Position numbers and translations under genes: made by a program
Notes under the pieces: generated by a model
Database searches by the model: none
Told to the model about the DNA's origin: nothing
What the model saw: only the letters and a program-made list of their open reading frames with translations
In this document: piece by piece, positions 44,139 through 52,754 of the stretch
Layout: each line of letters opens with the position of its first letter
Numbering within the stretch: position 1 is the stretch's first letter
Assembly: GCA_012842395.1 (NCBI GenBank)
Contig: DUSX01000034.1
Span: forward strand, 320,375 to 384,374
Source: Bacillota bacterium
GTDB taxonomy: Bacteria; Bacillota; SHA-98; UBA4971
Length of the DNA stretch: 64,000 bases
Reading direction: 5' to 3'

Positions 44139-46427
44139 CTATTCCTCCCTTGAGTTCTTCAGCAGATCCCCGAAGACGTCCCCAAGGGTGGGCCCAGCCT
44201 CGTCCTCTTTGTCGGCGTATTTCTTGAACGCCTGCTTGTCCCCTTCAGCCTGAGCCTCTTTCAAGCTCAACCCTATGCGATGGTCCCGTGGCCGCACGCT
44301 TATGACCTTCACCGACACCTCGTCTCCAGGCTTGACGACCTCATCAGGTCGAGACACGCGCCTGTCCGCGAGCTGCGATATATGGATGAGCCCTTCTATC
44401 CCTGGCTCGAGCCCCACAAACGCGCCGAAGTCTGCAAGCTTCGTGACCTTGCCCGTGACTATGCTTCCAACCGGGTAGCGGGACGTCACGTCCTCCCAGG
44501 GGTCGGGTAGGGTCTGCTTGAGCCCGAGGGAGATCCTCTCCCGCTCCCGGTCCACCGAGAGCACCTTCACTTTGATGTGGTCGCCCTCTTTCACGACGTC
44601 GTGGGGATCGGTGGTCCGCGTCCACGCCATGTCGGAGACGTGCAACAGCCCCTCCACGCCTTCCCCGATGTCCACGAAGGCACCGAAGTTTACGACCCGC
44701 TTCACGACGCCGTCAACTACCTCGCCCTCCTGGAGTGATTCGAGCACCCTCGCCTTTGCCTCGGCCGCCTCTTGTTCCTGAACTAGGCGCGCCGAGAGGA
44801 CGACGTTCCTCTTGGTCCGGTCTGCTTCAAGGACCTTCATGCGGAGGGTTTGCCCTACAAGAGGTGACAGGTCAGCCATGGGACGACGGCTCGCGTGAGA
44901 AGCAGGCACAAATCCTCGCAGACCCACGTCCACGACCACTCCGCCCTTGACGACATCGGTGACCTCGCCCTCGATGGTCTCACCGGTTTCGAGCGCCCTT
45001 TGAACCCTTTCCCAGGCGCGCTCCGTGTCGGCCTTTCTCTTGGAAAGCCGCGGCCTGCCCTCTTTGTCCTCGAGCCTTTCCACGAGGACCTCGATCTCCT
45101 GTCCCTCCCGCACGACGTCGAGGCACGATTGCACCGGCCTTCTGGAGATCTCGGACCTCGGCACGACGCCCTCGGACTTGAGGCCGATATTCACAAGGAC
45201 CTCGTCCGGGTGCACGGCGACAACCGTTCCCTTGACGATGTCTCCCTCGGATATCTCCTCACCAGCGGGCAGCTCTTCAGATTCCGCCTGGGCCGCCCCA
45301 CCGGTCCCCTCGGACCTTGCCTCGGCAGGCGCTCCGGCTTCGGCCTCACCCTCTGCCCCGGCTGGAGCACCGGCATCGGGCTCCGGCCCGCGGCCTGGCT
45401 CATCTCCGCTCGCCCCCGCCGAATCCTGGGGCTCGTTTGGTTTCTCAGTGGCCCCGGCTTCCTCCAGGTGGGCCTCCACCCCCACGCAGGGAGCTGCCGC
45501 AGCGTCGCCGCCGCCAGCAACCGAGCCTTCCTCGTCCCCTTGTGCGACCGTTGGTTCCTGCTTTTCGTCCATCCTGTCTTCGCCCAGCACGCTCATCCTC
45601 TCCATGACCTCCTCGATAACCCAATTCGGCGTCGATGCCCCCGCCGCAATCCCCACCGACTTCACGCCGGAAAGATCCAGAGAGTCGAGATCGGATGCGG
45701 TTTCGACCCTGTACACTCTCGCTCCCTCGGCCTCACAGATCTCGGCGAGTCTCCGCGTGTTTGCGCTGGCCCGCCCGCCCACCACGATCATGGCATCCAC
45801 TGACCGTGCAAGCTCGCGCGCTGCCTGTTGCCTCTCCTCCGTTGCATTGCAGATTGTATTGTAGGCCACAAGTTCCTTCGCCCGCAGAGCTAGGGCGGCA
45901 AGCACCTGGCAAAACGCTTCAACAGTCTGGGTGGTCTGGCAAACGACACCGACCCTGGGCCTCACGAGGCCGGAAAGGACATCCTCGGCCGACCTCACGA
46001 CGCGGGCCTCGCCATCGGCACATCCGACGAGCCCGACAACCTCGGAATGTCCCGGGTCTCCAACGATGAATACCTGATAACCCTCACGTTTAAGATCCGC
46101 AACCAGCCTCTGAGTCCTGCTGACGTTGGGGCACGTCGCGTGAACCACGTCGAGCCCCCGCTTTTCGGCCTCTTTCAACAGATCCGGCGGCAGCCCGTGA
46201 GAGGGCACGATGAGCGTGCCGTGTCCTATCTCCCCGAGCCCCGCGACAGGAGTAACGCCCTTTTCCTTCAACCTTTCGACGACTTGCGGGTTGTGGACGA
46301 GAGGCCCGAGTGTGAAGGCCGGCCCCCGCGAGCCCGCCTCCTCGGCGATCTCTATGGCGCGGCGGACCCCGTAACAGAAGCCAGTCCGCTCGCTCAGGAT
46401 GACGTCAAACCCTCTTTTTCCTTGCAC
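44139..46427 (-). CDS. ispH: Fusion of IspH (HMBPP reductase) and ribosomal protein S1
   Basis: A 762-residue bifunctional protein. Residues 1-285 are IspH, the last enzyme of the non-mevalonate isoprenoid pathway. Three Fe-S cysteines lie at C18 (GFCYG), C99 (ATCPNV) and C193 (NTICNAT), with substrate-site histidines in LVHNPQVV, PSHGLP and DPGHSEV. An acidic Ala/Gly/Glu-rich linker (about 290-395) leads to four S1 RNA-binding domains (from EGDIVKGTVVAVHPDEVLVNIG onward), giving a S1/RpsA-like half. This fusion is known in Clostridia. An internal ATG (MDEKQEP) at the linker could in principle give S1 alone, but its ribosome site is weak. Downstream of plsC and cmk in one operon. Confidence 0.96.
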   Translation of the reverse strand: MQGKRGFDVILSERTGFCYGVRRAIEIAEEAGSRGPAFTLGPLVHNPQVVERLKEKGVTPVAGLGEIGHGTLIVPSHGLPPDLLKEAEKRGLDVVHATCPNVSRTQRLVADLKREGYQVFIVGDPGHSEVVGLVGCADGEARVVRSAEDVLSGLVRPRVGVVCQTTQTVEAFCQVLAALALRAKELVAYNTICNATEERQQAARELARSVDAMIVVGGRASANTRRLAEICEAEGARVYRVETASDLDSLDLSGVKSVGIAAGASTPNWVIEEVMERMSVLGEDRMDEKQEPTVAQGDEEGSVAGGGDAAAAPCVGVEAHLEEAGATEKPNEPQDSAGASGDEPGRGPEPDAGAPAGAEGEAEAGAPAEARSEGTGGAAQAESEELPAGEEISEGDIVKGTVVAVHPDEVLVNIGLKSEGVVPRSEISRRPVQSCLDVVREGQEIEVLVERLEDKEGRPRLSKRKADTERAWERVQRALETGETIEGEVTDVVKGGVVVDVGLRGFVPASHASRRPMADLSPLVGQTLRMKVLEADRTKRNVVLSARLVQEQEAAEAKARVLESLQEGEVVDGVVKRVVNFGAFVDIGEGVEGLLHVSDMAWTRTTDPHDVVKEGDHIKVKVLSVDRERERISLGLKQTLPDPWEDVTSRYPVGSIVTGKVTKLADFGAFVGLEPGIEGLIHISQLADRRVSRPDEVVKPGDEVSVKVISVRPRDHRIGLSLKEAQAEGDKQAFKKYADKEDEAGPTLGDVFGDLLKNSREE

Positions 46428-46454
46428 TTATTATCTCCCGATGCCCAACGAAGA

Positions 46455-47087
46455 TTATCTCGTTGCCCGAGCGCCGCCTGCGATGAGCTCCGCTATGTGC
46501 TGCATCATGACGCTCTTCAGGTCGACCGCGCCTCGTTCCCCCTCCCGCGCCTGGCCTTGTGACGGGGAGGAAGGGTATATCGGCCTCCCTATCCTGACGG
46601 AGATCCTCCCTGGCTTCGGGACCACCGCGCCTTTGCGGAGGATCCTGTCGGTACCCACTATCCCCACAGGCACGATCGGTGCGCCCGTCTTCTCGGCGAG
46701 AACCACCGCGCCCGAATACGGTGCCTGCAGCTGACCCGTCAGGCTTCGCGTGCCCTCCGGAAAGACCCCTAGAACCTGACCCCTGGATAGCACCTCTAGC
46801 GCCTTGTGGAACGCTTCCCTGTCAGCCTGCCCCCGTCTCACCGGAAACGCACCTAAGCTCTCAAGGACCCGGGCGAACAGCCGGTTCGAGAAGAGCTCAT
46901 GTTTCGCCATGAATCTCACGGGCCTTGACACGGCACACCCGAGCACTATTGGGTCGAGCATGCTCAAGTGGTTTGCCACCAGTATCACAGGGCCCTCTGA
47001 CGGGATGTTGCCCTCGCCCTCTATCTGCGTCTTAAAAGCGATCTTAAGCACCACCCTCAAGATCGCTCGCGCTATCACGTATAACAA
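46455..47087 (-). CDS. plsC: 1-acylglycerol-3-phosphate O-acyltransferase (PlsC family)
   Basis: Adds the second acyl chain in phosphatidic acid synthesis at the membrane. The HX4D motif NHLSMLD, the FPEGTRS phosphate-binding block and AEKTGAPIVPVGIVG are present, after an N-terminal membrane helix. The start is a TTG five bases after AGGGGGAG, overlapping the cmk stop by 13 bases; the frame is open upstream inside cmk. Stepwise operon order cmk-plsC-ispH/rpsA. Confidence 0.93.
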   Translation of the reverse strand: MLYVIARAILRVVLKIAFKTQIEGEGNIPSEGPVILVANHLSMLDPIVLGCAVSRPVRFMAKHELFSNRLFARVLESLGAFPVRRGQADREAFHKALEVLSRGQVLGVFPEGTRSLTGQLQAPYSGAVVLAEKTGAPIVPVGIVGTDRILRKGAVVPKPGRISVRIGRPIYPSSPSQGQAREGERGAVDLKSVMMQHIAELIAGGARATR

Positions 47088-47839
47088 GCTCGCTCCCCCT
47101 TGACGCGCGACGACACAGGAGAAAGCGATCGGTCGCCCGTCGCCCACGCCACAAGTCGAGCCACCTCGGCTATGGTCTCCTCTGGAGCCTTGCCAGTCGT
47201 GTCGATGACGACCGCGTCCGGAGCAGGCCGTAGCGGCGCGACCTCCCTTTCACTGTCGATCCGGTCGCGGTGGGCCACCCCGTCGGCCACCGCGCCGTCA
47301 CATACCTCGTGTCCTCGCTCCCTCGCCTGGGCGAGACGCCTTCGTACCCTTTCCTCGTGCGTAGCAACAAGGAATATCTTCAGATCGGCATCGGGCGCAA
47401 CTACCGTCCCGATGTCGCGTCCATCCATCACAACCCCGCCCTCCCTCAGGAGCGAACGTTGCTGCTCGAGAAGGGCGAGCCTGACCCCGGGCACCTTGGC
47501 CACCTCTGACACACAGGCCTCGACCTCGGGTGACACAAGGCTGTCCGTGACATCTTCGCCGTCAAGGAGGGTGCGCAGATCGCCACGCTCGTTCTGGGAT
47601 ACGCTGATTCCCGTAGACTCTGCAAGCGCCGTTAATGATTCCGCAGACGTCAAGTCCACACCAAGGCGCAAGGCCTTGAGTGCGACCGCCCTGTAAAAAT
47701 GGCCCGTACTAACGTAACGGAGCCCGAACATTGCGGCGATCGCTTTCGCAACGGTGCTCTTTCCGGCGCCTGCCGGGCCGTCAATGGCAATCACGGGACC
47801 CTTAGTTCTAGCTTTTGCCTTATTCGACATAGACGCCAC
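47075..47839 (-). CDS. cmk: Cytidylate kinase
   Basis: Phosphorylates CMP/dCMP. P-loop AIDGPAGAGKSTVAK, the YVSTGHFYRAVALKAL block, VVMDGRDIGTVVAPDADLKIFL and the lid RVRRRLAQARERG are typical. It is about 25 residues longer than most because of an unconserved C-terminal tail. GTG start (MASMSNK) after AGAGGA; an ATG three codons later is possible. Confidence 0.95.
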   Translation of the reverse strand: MASMSNKAKARTKGPVIAIDGPAGAGKSTVAKAIAAMFGLRYVSTGHFYRAVALKALRLGVDLTSAESLTALAESTGISVSQNERGDLRTLLDGEDVTDSLVSPEVEACVSEVAKVPGVRLALLEQQRSLLREGGVVMDGRDIGTVVAPDADLKIFLVATHEERVRRRLAQARERGHEVCDGAVADGVAHRDRIDSEREVAPLRPAPDAVVIDTTGKAPEETIAEVARLVAWATGDRSLSPVSSRVKGERACYT

Positions 47840-47874
47840 GATTCCTCTTCTTCCACACGGAATTGCCGGCTAAA

Positions 47875-48075
47875 TCATTGAAGAGTCTCAACTATCCCGA
47901 GCGCTGTCCCTTCAAGACGGTCCACCCTGCTCAACCGCTGCCTTCCGTGCTCGTGCAGAAGAGCAGCTTGGCCCAGGACAGCCGCAGCAAGGAACACCAC
48001 GAATCCAAGCCAGAAACCCCTCTCCAAGCGAACGAGAAAGCGGCTCTCATCGGAGGCGCCGCGCCTAACGCACAT
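47875..48075 (-). CDS. Small single-helix membrane protein
   Basis: A 66-residue hypothetical protein with one transmembrane helix (GFWLGFVVFLAAAVLGQAALL) between a basic N-terminus and a charged C-terminus. Its ATG follows GGAAGGGA and overlaps the stop of the HI0933 flavoprotein gene, which suggests coupled translation. It fills the space before cmk. Not recognised. Confidence 0.5.
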   Translation of the reverse strand: MCVRRGASDESRFLVRLERGFWLGFVVFLAAAVLGQAALLHEHGRQRLSRVDRLEGTALGIVETLQ

Positions 48076-49363
48076 TCCCTTCCGCCCCCTCTCCGGCAGC
48101 CGCTGAACGACCGGCCACGTAACCCGTGGAGAACGCGGCTTGAAGATTGAACCCGCCAGTAGCGCCGTCCACATCGATGACCTCCCCGGCGAAGTATACC
48201 CCCGGCACGAGCCTGGACGCCATGGTGGACGGGTCGATCTCGTTTACAGCCACCCCACCCGCGGTGACCATTCCTTCTTCAACCGGTCTCGTCGCCCTGA
48301 CGGTCAGAGAGAGACCCTTAATGGTCGTCCCCAACGCGCGCCTCTCCTCGCGCGTCACCTGAGAAGCTAGCCTCGTCTCAGGTATGCCCGCCTCGCGAAC
48401 GAGGACGGATATGAGCCTCGCCGGCAGCACCTCGAGGAGCGCGTTGGCCAGCCGCCGCTGAGGGTGCCGACCGAACGCCTCCTGAAGCTCCCGGTCGACC
48501 TCTTCGTGGGAAAGCTCAGGCTTGAGATCGATCACCAGCCTCACGGGACCGTCCCCGTGACCAAGAGCAATGGCGATATCGCGTGAGAGGTCGAGGATCA
48601 CTGGCCCCGATACGCCGAAATGGGTGAAGAGCACCTCTCCGAACCCCGTCCGAGTTTTCCGGCCTTCTACAAAGGACGCCACAGCCGCGCCGTGGAGGGT
48701 GAGCCCCGCGAGGTTTGTGACCCACGGCTCCTGGGTTTCGAGCGGCACAAGGGACGGTCTCGGCTCCACTATCGTGTGGCCCAGCTCCGCCGCCATCCGT
48801 AAGCCGTCACCCGTGGACCCCGTCATCGGGTACGTTATGCCCCCGGTCGCGATAATCGCCGCGTCGCACGACACGAGCCCAGGGCTCATCGGCACTCTGC
48901 CGGCAATCACGCCGCGCACCCTGCCGTCTCTCACGAGGATCCGCTCGGCCCTCCAAAGGCACCTCATCTCAACGCCCTTCTTGCGAGCGCAGTTTACGAG
49001 TGCCCCAAGGACGTCCCTGCCGACCCCGGAGAATGGGAAGACCCGCCCATCGTCCTCGACCCTGCTCCCCACGCCCAGCTCCGCCAGAAACCGTCTCAAC
49101 CTCATGGAGTCAAAGGCTGCAAACGCGGAGTACAAGAACCTGCCGTTCCCCGGCATGCCAGCGACGAGCCCCTCCACATCAGTATCATGCGTGAAATTGC
49201 AACGGCCTCCTCCGGTCAAGAGCAGCTTTCGCCCGAGCTCGGGGTTGCGCTCGAGCAGGATGACCCGGGCCCCGCAGGTGGCCGCCATGATAGCGGCCAT
49301 GAGGCCCGCGGGCCCGCCCCCTATCACGATCACGCATCGTCCCCGGCCAGATCGATCGCTCAA
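48065..49363 (-). CDS. HI0933-family FAD-dependent oxidoreductase
   Basis: Flavoprotein of the HI0933/YhiN family, 432 residues, cytosolic. The Rossmann FAD motif VIVIGGGPAGLMAAIMAA is followed by ERNPELGRKLLLTGGGRCNFTH, a family signature. ATGGITYPMTGSTGDG, FTHFGVSGPVILDLSR and the C-terminal FAD motif PGVYFAGEVIDVDGATGGFNLQAAFSTG complete it. The substrate is unknown. TTG start right after TGAGGG. Confidence 0.93.
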   Translation of the reverse strand: MSDRSGRGRCVIVIGGGPAGLMAAIMAATCGARVILLERNPELGRKLLLTGGGRCNFTHDTDVEGLVAGMPGNGRFLYSAFAAFDSMRLRRFLAELGVGSRVEDDGRVFPFSGVGRDVLGALVNCARKKGVEMRCLWRAERILVRDGRVRGVIAGRVPMSPGLVSCDAAIIATGGITYPMTGSTGDGLRMAAELGHTIVEPRPSLVPLETQEPWVTNLAGLTLHGAAVASFVEGRKTRTGFGEVLFTHFGVSGPVILDLSRDIAIALGHGDGPVRLVIDLKPELSHEEVDRELQEAFGRHPQRRLANALLEVLPARLISVLVREAGIPETRLASQVTREERRALGTTIKGLSLTVRATRPVEEGMVTAGGVAVNEIDPSTMASRLVPGVYFAGEVIDVDGATGGFNLQAAFSTGYVAGRSAAAGEGAEGNVR

Positions 49364-49480
49364 CCCTCAGAAGACCTCGCATTTCGTACCGAATACGCAG
49401 CCCCACACGTGCCCTCATGGGGCACACGCCACACTATTCTGCACACGCCCTCAGTATCCTGCATGCCGCGGACGGCGTCC

Positions 49481-50281
49481 TTACGCATCCGCCGGTCCCG
49501 TCGCCTGCGGCCCCCCGCCCTCGCCGCCGCTCGGCTCCGGCTTCGTCCCCGGGCGACCTGCGCTCGTAGTCGCGACCCCTCGCACCCACCGGACTTCCTC
49601 GGGCGTCAGATGCCTCCATGCTCCCCGCCGTAGATTACCCAGAGAGAGCATGCCGAGGCGTGTCCTTATCAGGTGCACCACCGGATGGCCCACGGCAGCC
49701 AGCATGTTCCGTACCTCGCGCTTCTTGCCCTCGTGGATCTCCACCTCCAGCACGGCTGACCCGGACTTGCGCCGGAGAACCCTCACGCGCGCCGGTGCCG
49801 TGACAACGTCGCCCAGCCTCACGCCGCGCCTGAGCGCGGCAAGCGCGCCCTCATCGGGCACTCCTTGCACCGTCGCCACGTATGTCTTCGGTACCTCGAA
49901 CCTGGGGTGTGTAAGCGCGAAAGCGGCCTCGCCGTCGTTTGTGAGGAGAAGGAGGCCTTCGGTATCAAGATCAAGCCTCCCCACGGGAAAAAGCCTGTGG
50001 CCGTGGTGTGGGACAAGATCTAGCACGGTCGGGCGCCCCTGTGGGTCCCGAGCCGTGCAAAGATAACCTGCGGGTTTGTTCAGGAGCAAGTACACCTTCG
50101 TCTCATCCGTGACGATGCGTTTTCCGTCGACTCTGATCTCCGCGCGCGCCGGATCCACCCTTGCGCCCGGCCCTCGGACGACCACCCCGTCGACCTCGAC
50201 CCTGCCCTGTCTGATGATGTCTGCGCTACGCCTTCTGGAAGCAACCCCCGCATCCGCGAGGATCTTCTGAAGCCTCTCCAT
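49481..50281 (-). CDS. rluB: 23S rRNA pseudouridine synthase (RluB/RsuA family)
   Basis: Isomerises uridine to pseudouridine in ribosomal RNA. An N-terminal S4 RNA-binding domain (MERLQKILADAGVASRRRSADII) is followed by the catalytic domain with GRLDLDTEGLLLLTNDG (catalytic Asp near 104), KTYVATVQG, and EGKKREVRNMLAAVGHPV. A Gly/Pro-rich C-terminal tail of about 25 residues is extra. It is separated from the HI0933 gene by 117 bp. Confidence 0.93.
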   Translation of the reverse strand: MERLQKILADAGVASRRRSADIIRQGRVEVDGVVVRGPGARVDPARAEIRVDGKRIVTDETKVYLLLNKPAGYLCTARDPQGRPTVLDLVPHHGHRLFPVGRLDLDTEGLLLLTNDGEAAFALTHPRFEVPKTYVATVQGVPDEGALAALRRGVRLGDVVTAPARVRVLRRKSGSAVLEVEIHEGKKREVRNMLAAVGHPVVHLIRTRLGMLSLGNLRRGAWRHLTPEEVRWVRGVATTSAGRPGTKPEPSGGEGGGPQATGPADA

Positions 50282-50301
50282 GGCAGGACCACCGGCCGAG
50301 G

Positions 50302-50952
50302 CTATCTCATCCGTTTCAGCCTCTCCAGGCTTTCGACCGAACCGAGGATCACGAGGACGTCACCCTCACGAACTACATCGTCAGCGCCTGGTGAGACTTT
50401 CACCGCGTCGTCCCTGCGGATAGCGACGACATTGGCTCCGTACCGGGCGCGTAAGTTCAGTTCGCGCAACGTCTTGCCGCTGAACTCCTCAGTCGCTACG
50501 ATCTCCGCCACTCCATAGTCAGGGGACAACTCGATGTACTCAAGGATGTTGGAGCACCCGAGGCTGTTGGCCAACCTGATGCCCATGTCTCGCTCAGGGT
50601 ATACGACCCTGTCCACGCCCAGCTTCTCAAGGAGTTTGCCATGAAGCTCATCCGTGGCCTTGGCGACCACGTATCCAACTCCGAGTTCTTTCAGGATCAT
50701 GCACGCCAAAATGCTCGACCTGATGTCTTGACCGACAGTGACGACCGCCACGTCGACGTTGCGGATCCCGAGCGCCCGGAGCGCCTCCTCGTCGGTGGCG
50801 TCGGCTTGCACCGCGTGAGTCACGTCCGCGGCAAGATGTTGCACCTTGTCGGGGTCTGTGTCGATGGCGAGGACCTCATGACCCATCTTGCTGAGAGCTC
50901 GAGCCACGCTGATACCGAAATTCCCGAGGCCTATCACGGCAAACTGGCGCAT
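50302..50952 (-). CDS. Potassium-uptake regulatory subunit TrkA/KtrA
   Basis: Cytosolic RCK protein that gates a K+ channel/transporter. TrkA-N Rossmann domain MRQFAVIGLGNFGISVARAL with DTDPDKVQ, then a TrkA-C domain (SGKTLRELNLRARYGANVVAIRR, about 140-216). 216 residues is the KtrA length. No KtrB-type channel gene is in the window. The ATG of MRQFAVIG sits nine bases after GGAG; other ATGs lie just before. A copy of the dispersed repeat occupies its upstream region. Confidence 0.92.
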   Translation of the reverse strand: MRQFAVIGLGNFGISVARALSKMGHEVLAIDTDPDKVQHLAADVTHAVQADATDEEALRALGIRNVDVAVVTVGQDIRSSILACMILKELGVGYVVAKATDELHGKLLEKLGVDRVVYPERDMGIRLANSLGCSNILEYIELSPDYGVAEIVATEEFSGKTLRELNLRARYGANVVAIRRDDAVKVSPGADDVVREGDVLVILGSVESLERLKRMR

Positions 50953-51325
50953 ATTCATCATCTCCAAGCCGGCTGTACACCAACCATGACGCCCCAGCTC
51001 TTCGCGCCCCCTACTCGACGGCGCTAGGGTCGCCGGTGCCTGCACTGCAGCGCGTGGAGAATTCAGCCAGTGTTCGCGCCGAATCCGAACGAGGCGCGTT
51101 CCGGGCGCGCCGACCCGCAGGGCAAGGCCGATAGCCCTAGGCATGGCCCCTACGCCGAAGAGCAGAGCAAACTCATGGCGATCTGCCTGGTCAGCGGGTG
51201 GGCGGACGGGGCACACACAAGAGGGCCCGCCACCCCGTCCCCAAGCTGCATACGGCGTCTTGCGTCAGACAGATTTTACAGCACAACTGGGGAGAACGCA
51301 AGCCGGGCCTGGAGAGGAACGCGGC
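50953..51325. other. Intergenic region trkA-ytfJ
   Basis: About 370 bp containing the 51.0-kb copy of the dispersed repeat. The remainder (51185-51325) shows no clear promoter, terminator or gene. Confidence 0.5.
50985..51183. repeat. Dispersed structured repeat, full but diverged copy (51.0 kb)
   Basis: About 199 bp. It shares with the other copies GACGGCGCTAGGG, CGCCGGTGC, GGAGAATTCAGCC, CGAATCCGAACGAGGCGCG and the inner GGCGCG/CGCGCC hairpin. The right end GCCGAAGAGCAGAGC and AAACTCATGGCG matches the 20.0-kb copy read on the opposite strand. The outer stem pairing is eroded. The element separates ytfJ from trkA. Confidence 0.7.
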
Positions 51326-51790
51326 TCACTGAGCGGCGCCTTGAACGTTTGGTCTCTCTGTTTGTGCGTCTGGCACGGTGGGATTCTGGCGCTTTCTGCC
51401 GGACATCTGTCCGAGAAGGGAAGGCACCACATCTATGAGCCTGTCGATGATGGCCCCTCCGTCAACGGGCAGCGCGCGGATCTGCCCCTGCCCCACTACA
51501 AGGAAGGCCACAGGCTGTACAGTTATTCCAGCTCCGGCGCCTCCACCGAAAGGCAAACCCGCGGCGGCGCCGTTTGCCGGGTTCTGCTGGGGCCCTCCGG
51601 CCCCCTCGCCTGCGCCTGGCTGGAACTCACTGCCGCCAGCAGCGAACCCGAACGTCACGCGCGACACCGGGAGAATAACGGTCCCGTCGGGGGTTTCCAC
51701 GGGGTCTCCCAGAATCGTGTTGACGTCCACCATCTCTTTGATGCTGTCCATGGTGGTCTTCATGAGCGCTTCTATCGGGTGGTCGGGCAT
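51326..51790 (-). CDS. ytfJ: Sporulation protein YtfJ (GerW family)
   Basis: A 154-residue GerW/YtfJ-family protein, a spore protein needed for normal germination in Bacillus. Typical blocks are HPIEALMKTTMDSIKEMVDVNTILGDPVETPDGTVILPVSRVTFGF, a Gly-rich loop (55-90), then ITVQPVAFLVVGQGQIRALPV. It follows the DUF2953 (YtfI-like) gene with overlap, the same pair as in Bacillus. Confidence 0.92.
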   Translation of the reverse strand: MPDHPIEALMKTTMDSIKEMVDVNTILGDPVETPDGTVILPVSRVTFGFAAGGSEFQPGAGEGAGGPQQNPANGAAAGLPFGGGAGAGITVQPVAFLVVGQGQIRALPVDGGAIIDRLIDVVPSLLGQMSGRKRQNPTVPDAQTERPNVQGAAQ

Positions 51791-52530
51791 GACCGCCGTC
51801 GCCTCCTGCGTGTAGTCTGGATGCCTCGCAGGATAATATAACCTGGGGTGAGAGCCAGTATGCAGCGTATGGAGGCATCGAAGGCCGCCCGGTCGTATCG
51901 GGGAACGACGCTAATAGCTGGCCTGCCGCGCGGGAACCTAAGCGGCACTGGAAAAGCAGCTAGGGCCGTGTTGATCAAGGCGTACGCGAGACCCACGCCG
52001 ATGGCGCTTGTCGCTGCTTCTCCCGACCCGAGCTCGAGACGTATACGGAGCTCTTGAACGTCAAGGCCCTCCGCCCTTATGGCCCTGTAGAAAAAGCGTG
52101 CCACACGTCTCCGCACCTCGTGCCAGCGCCGTGCCCCTCGCGACTCGTCGTTGCCCGGGCTCGCTCGCGCCCGCCTCAACCAGGCAGCCGGTCCGGCCCT
52201 CCGCCTCTCTCTTGGAGTGCCTTCCCCCTCGCCCGATTCCCCGATCGAGCGCAACAGCGTCTTGACGCGGGATACCCATTCCGCGAGACGCGACACACCA
52301 TCTCGGGCCGTCACCGCGTCGCTGTCGCCGTTCTCATGCTCTGGTCGCGAGGACCTGGTGTAAACCGGAATCCACACGAGGCCCCAGAGAAGGCCCACGC
52401 GCACGCGGATGACGTTACGCCCGCGCGTCCTCACAAAGTGCGCTGACACTCTGAGCGGCAGCATTACAAGAAGGAGAGAGAGCGCCGCGACGCCCAGGAC
52501 GCAAGCTACGCCTATGAGGAGCCAACGCAA
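51772..52530 (-). CDS. DUF2953 protein (YtfI-like)
   Basis: A 252-residue protein with one N-terminal transmembrane helix (IGVACVLGVAALSLLLVMLPL) and the DUF2953 C-terminal region (LDVQELRIRLELGSGEAATSAIGVGLAYALI, ISVVPRYDRAAFDASIRCI). Function unknown. Its position directly before ytfJ, with a 19-base overlap, matches ytfI-ytfJ of Bacillus. TTG start eight bases after GGAGG. The middle is Arg-rich and poorly conserved. Confidence 0.82.
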   Translation of the reverse strand: MRWLLIGVACVLGVAALSLLLVMLPLRVSAHFVRTRGRNVIRVRVGLLWGLVWIPVYTRSSRPEHENGDSDAVTARDGVSRLAEWVSRVKTLLRSIGESGEGEGTPRERRRAGPAAWLRRARASPGNDESRGARRWHEVRRRVARFFYRAIRAEGLDVQELRIRLELGSGEAATSAIGVGLAYALINTALAAFPVPLRFPRGRPAISVVPRYDRAAFDASIRCILALTPGYIILRGIQTTRRRRRRSCPTTR

Positions 52531-52754
52531 CTAGCCCGCCTCCGTTCTCGCCCCCGAGTAGCCGGCCTCTTGGAGGGGCTCAAGCGCGACGCGCAAGGCC
52601 AAGGAGCTGGCACGGCCGCACGCTCGCCATCGGCAGCCCCTCCCCGCATCGTCCGGCGGCGCCGGCGCCATGAGACGACAGTCGCCGCCGACTGCGCGCG
52701 ACGCACACGCCTTCGCAAAAAGCCAGCCGCTTTCGTTAGGTAGTATCTCCAAGT

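Noticed and set aside
20025-51183. Dispersed repeat as a c-di-AMP or SAM riboswitch
   Set aside because: Words such as CCGGCAACC and CCGAAT recall riboswitch cores, but the conserved cores are incomplete and orientation relative to genes varies. A covariance-model search would settle it.
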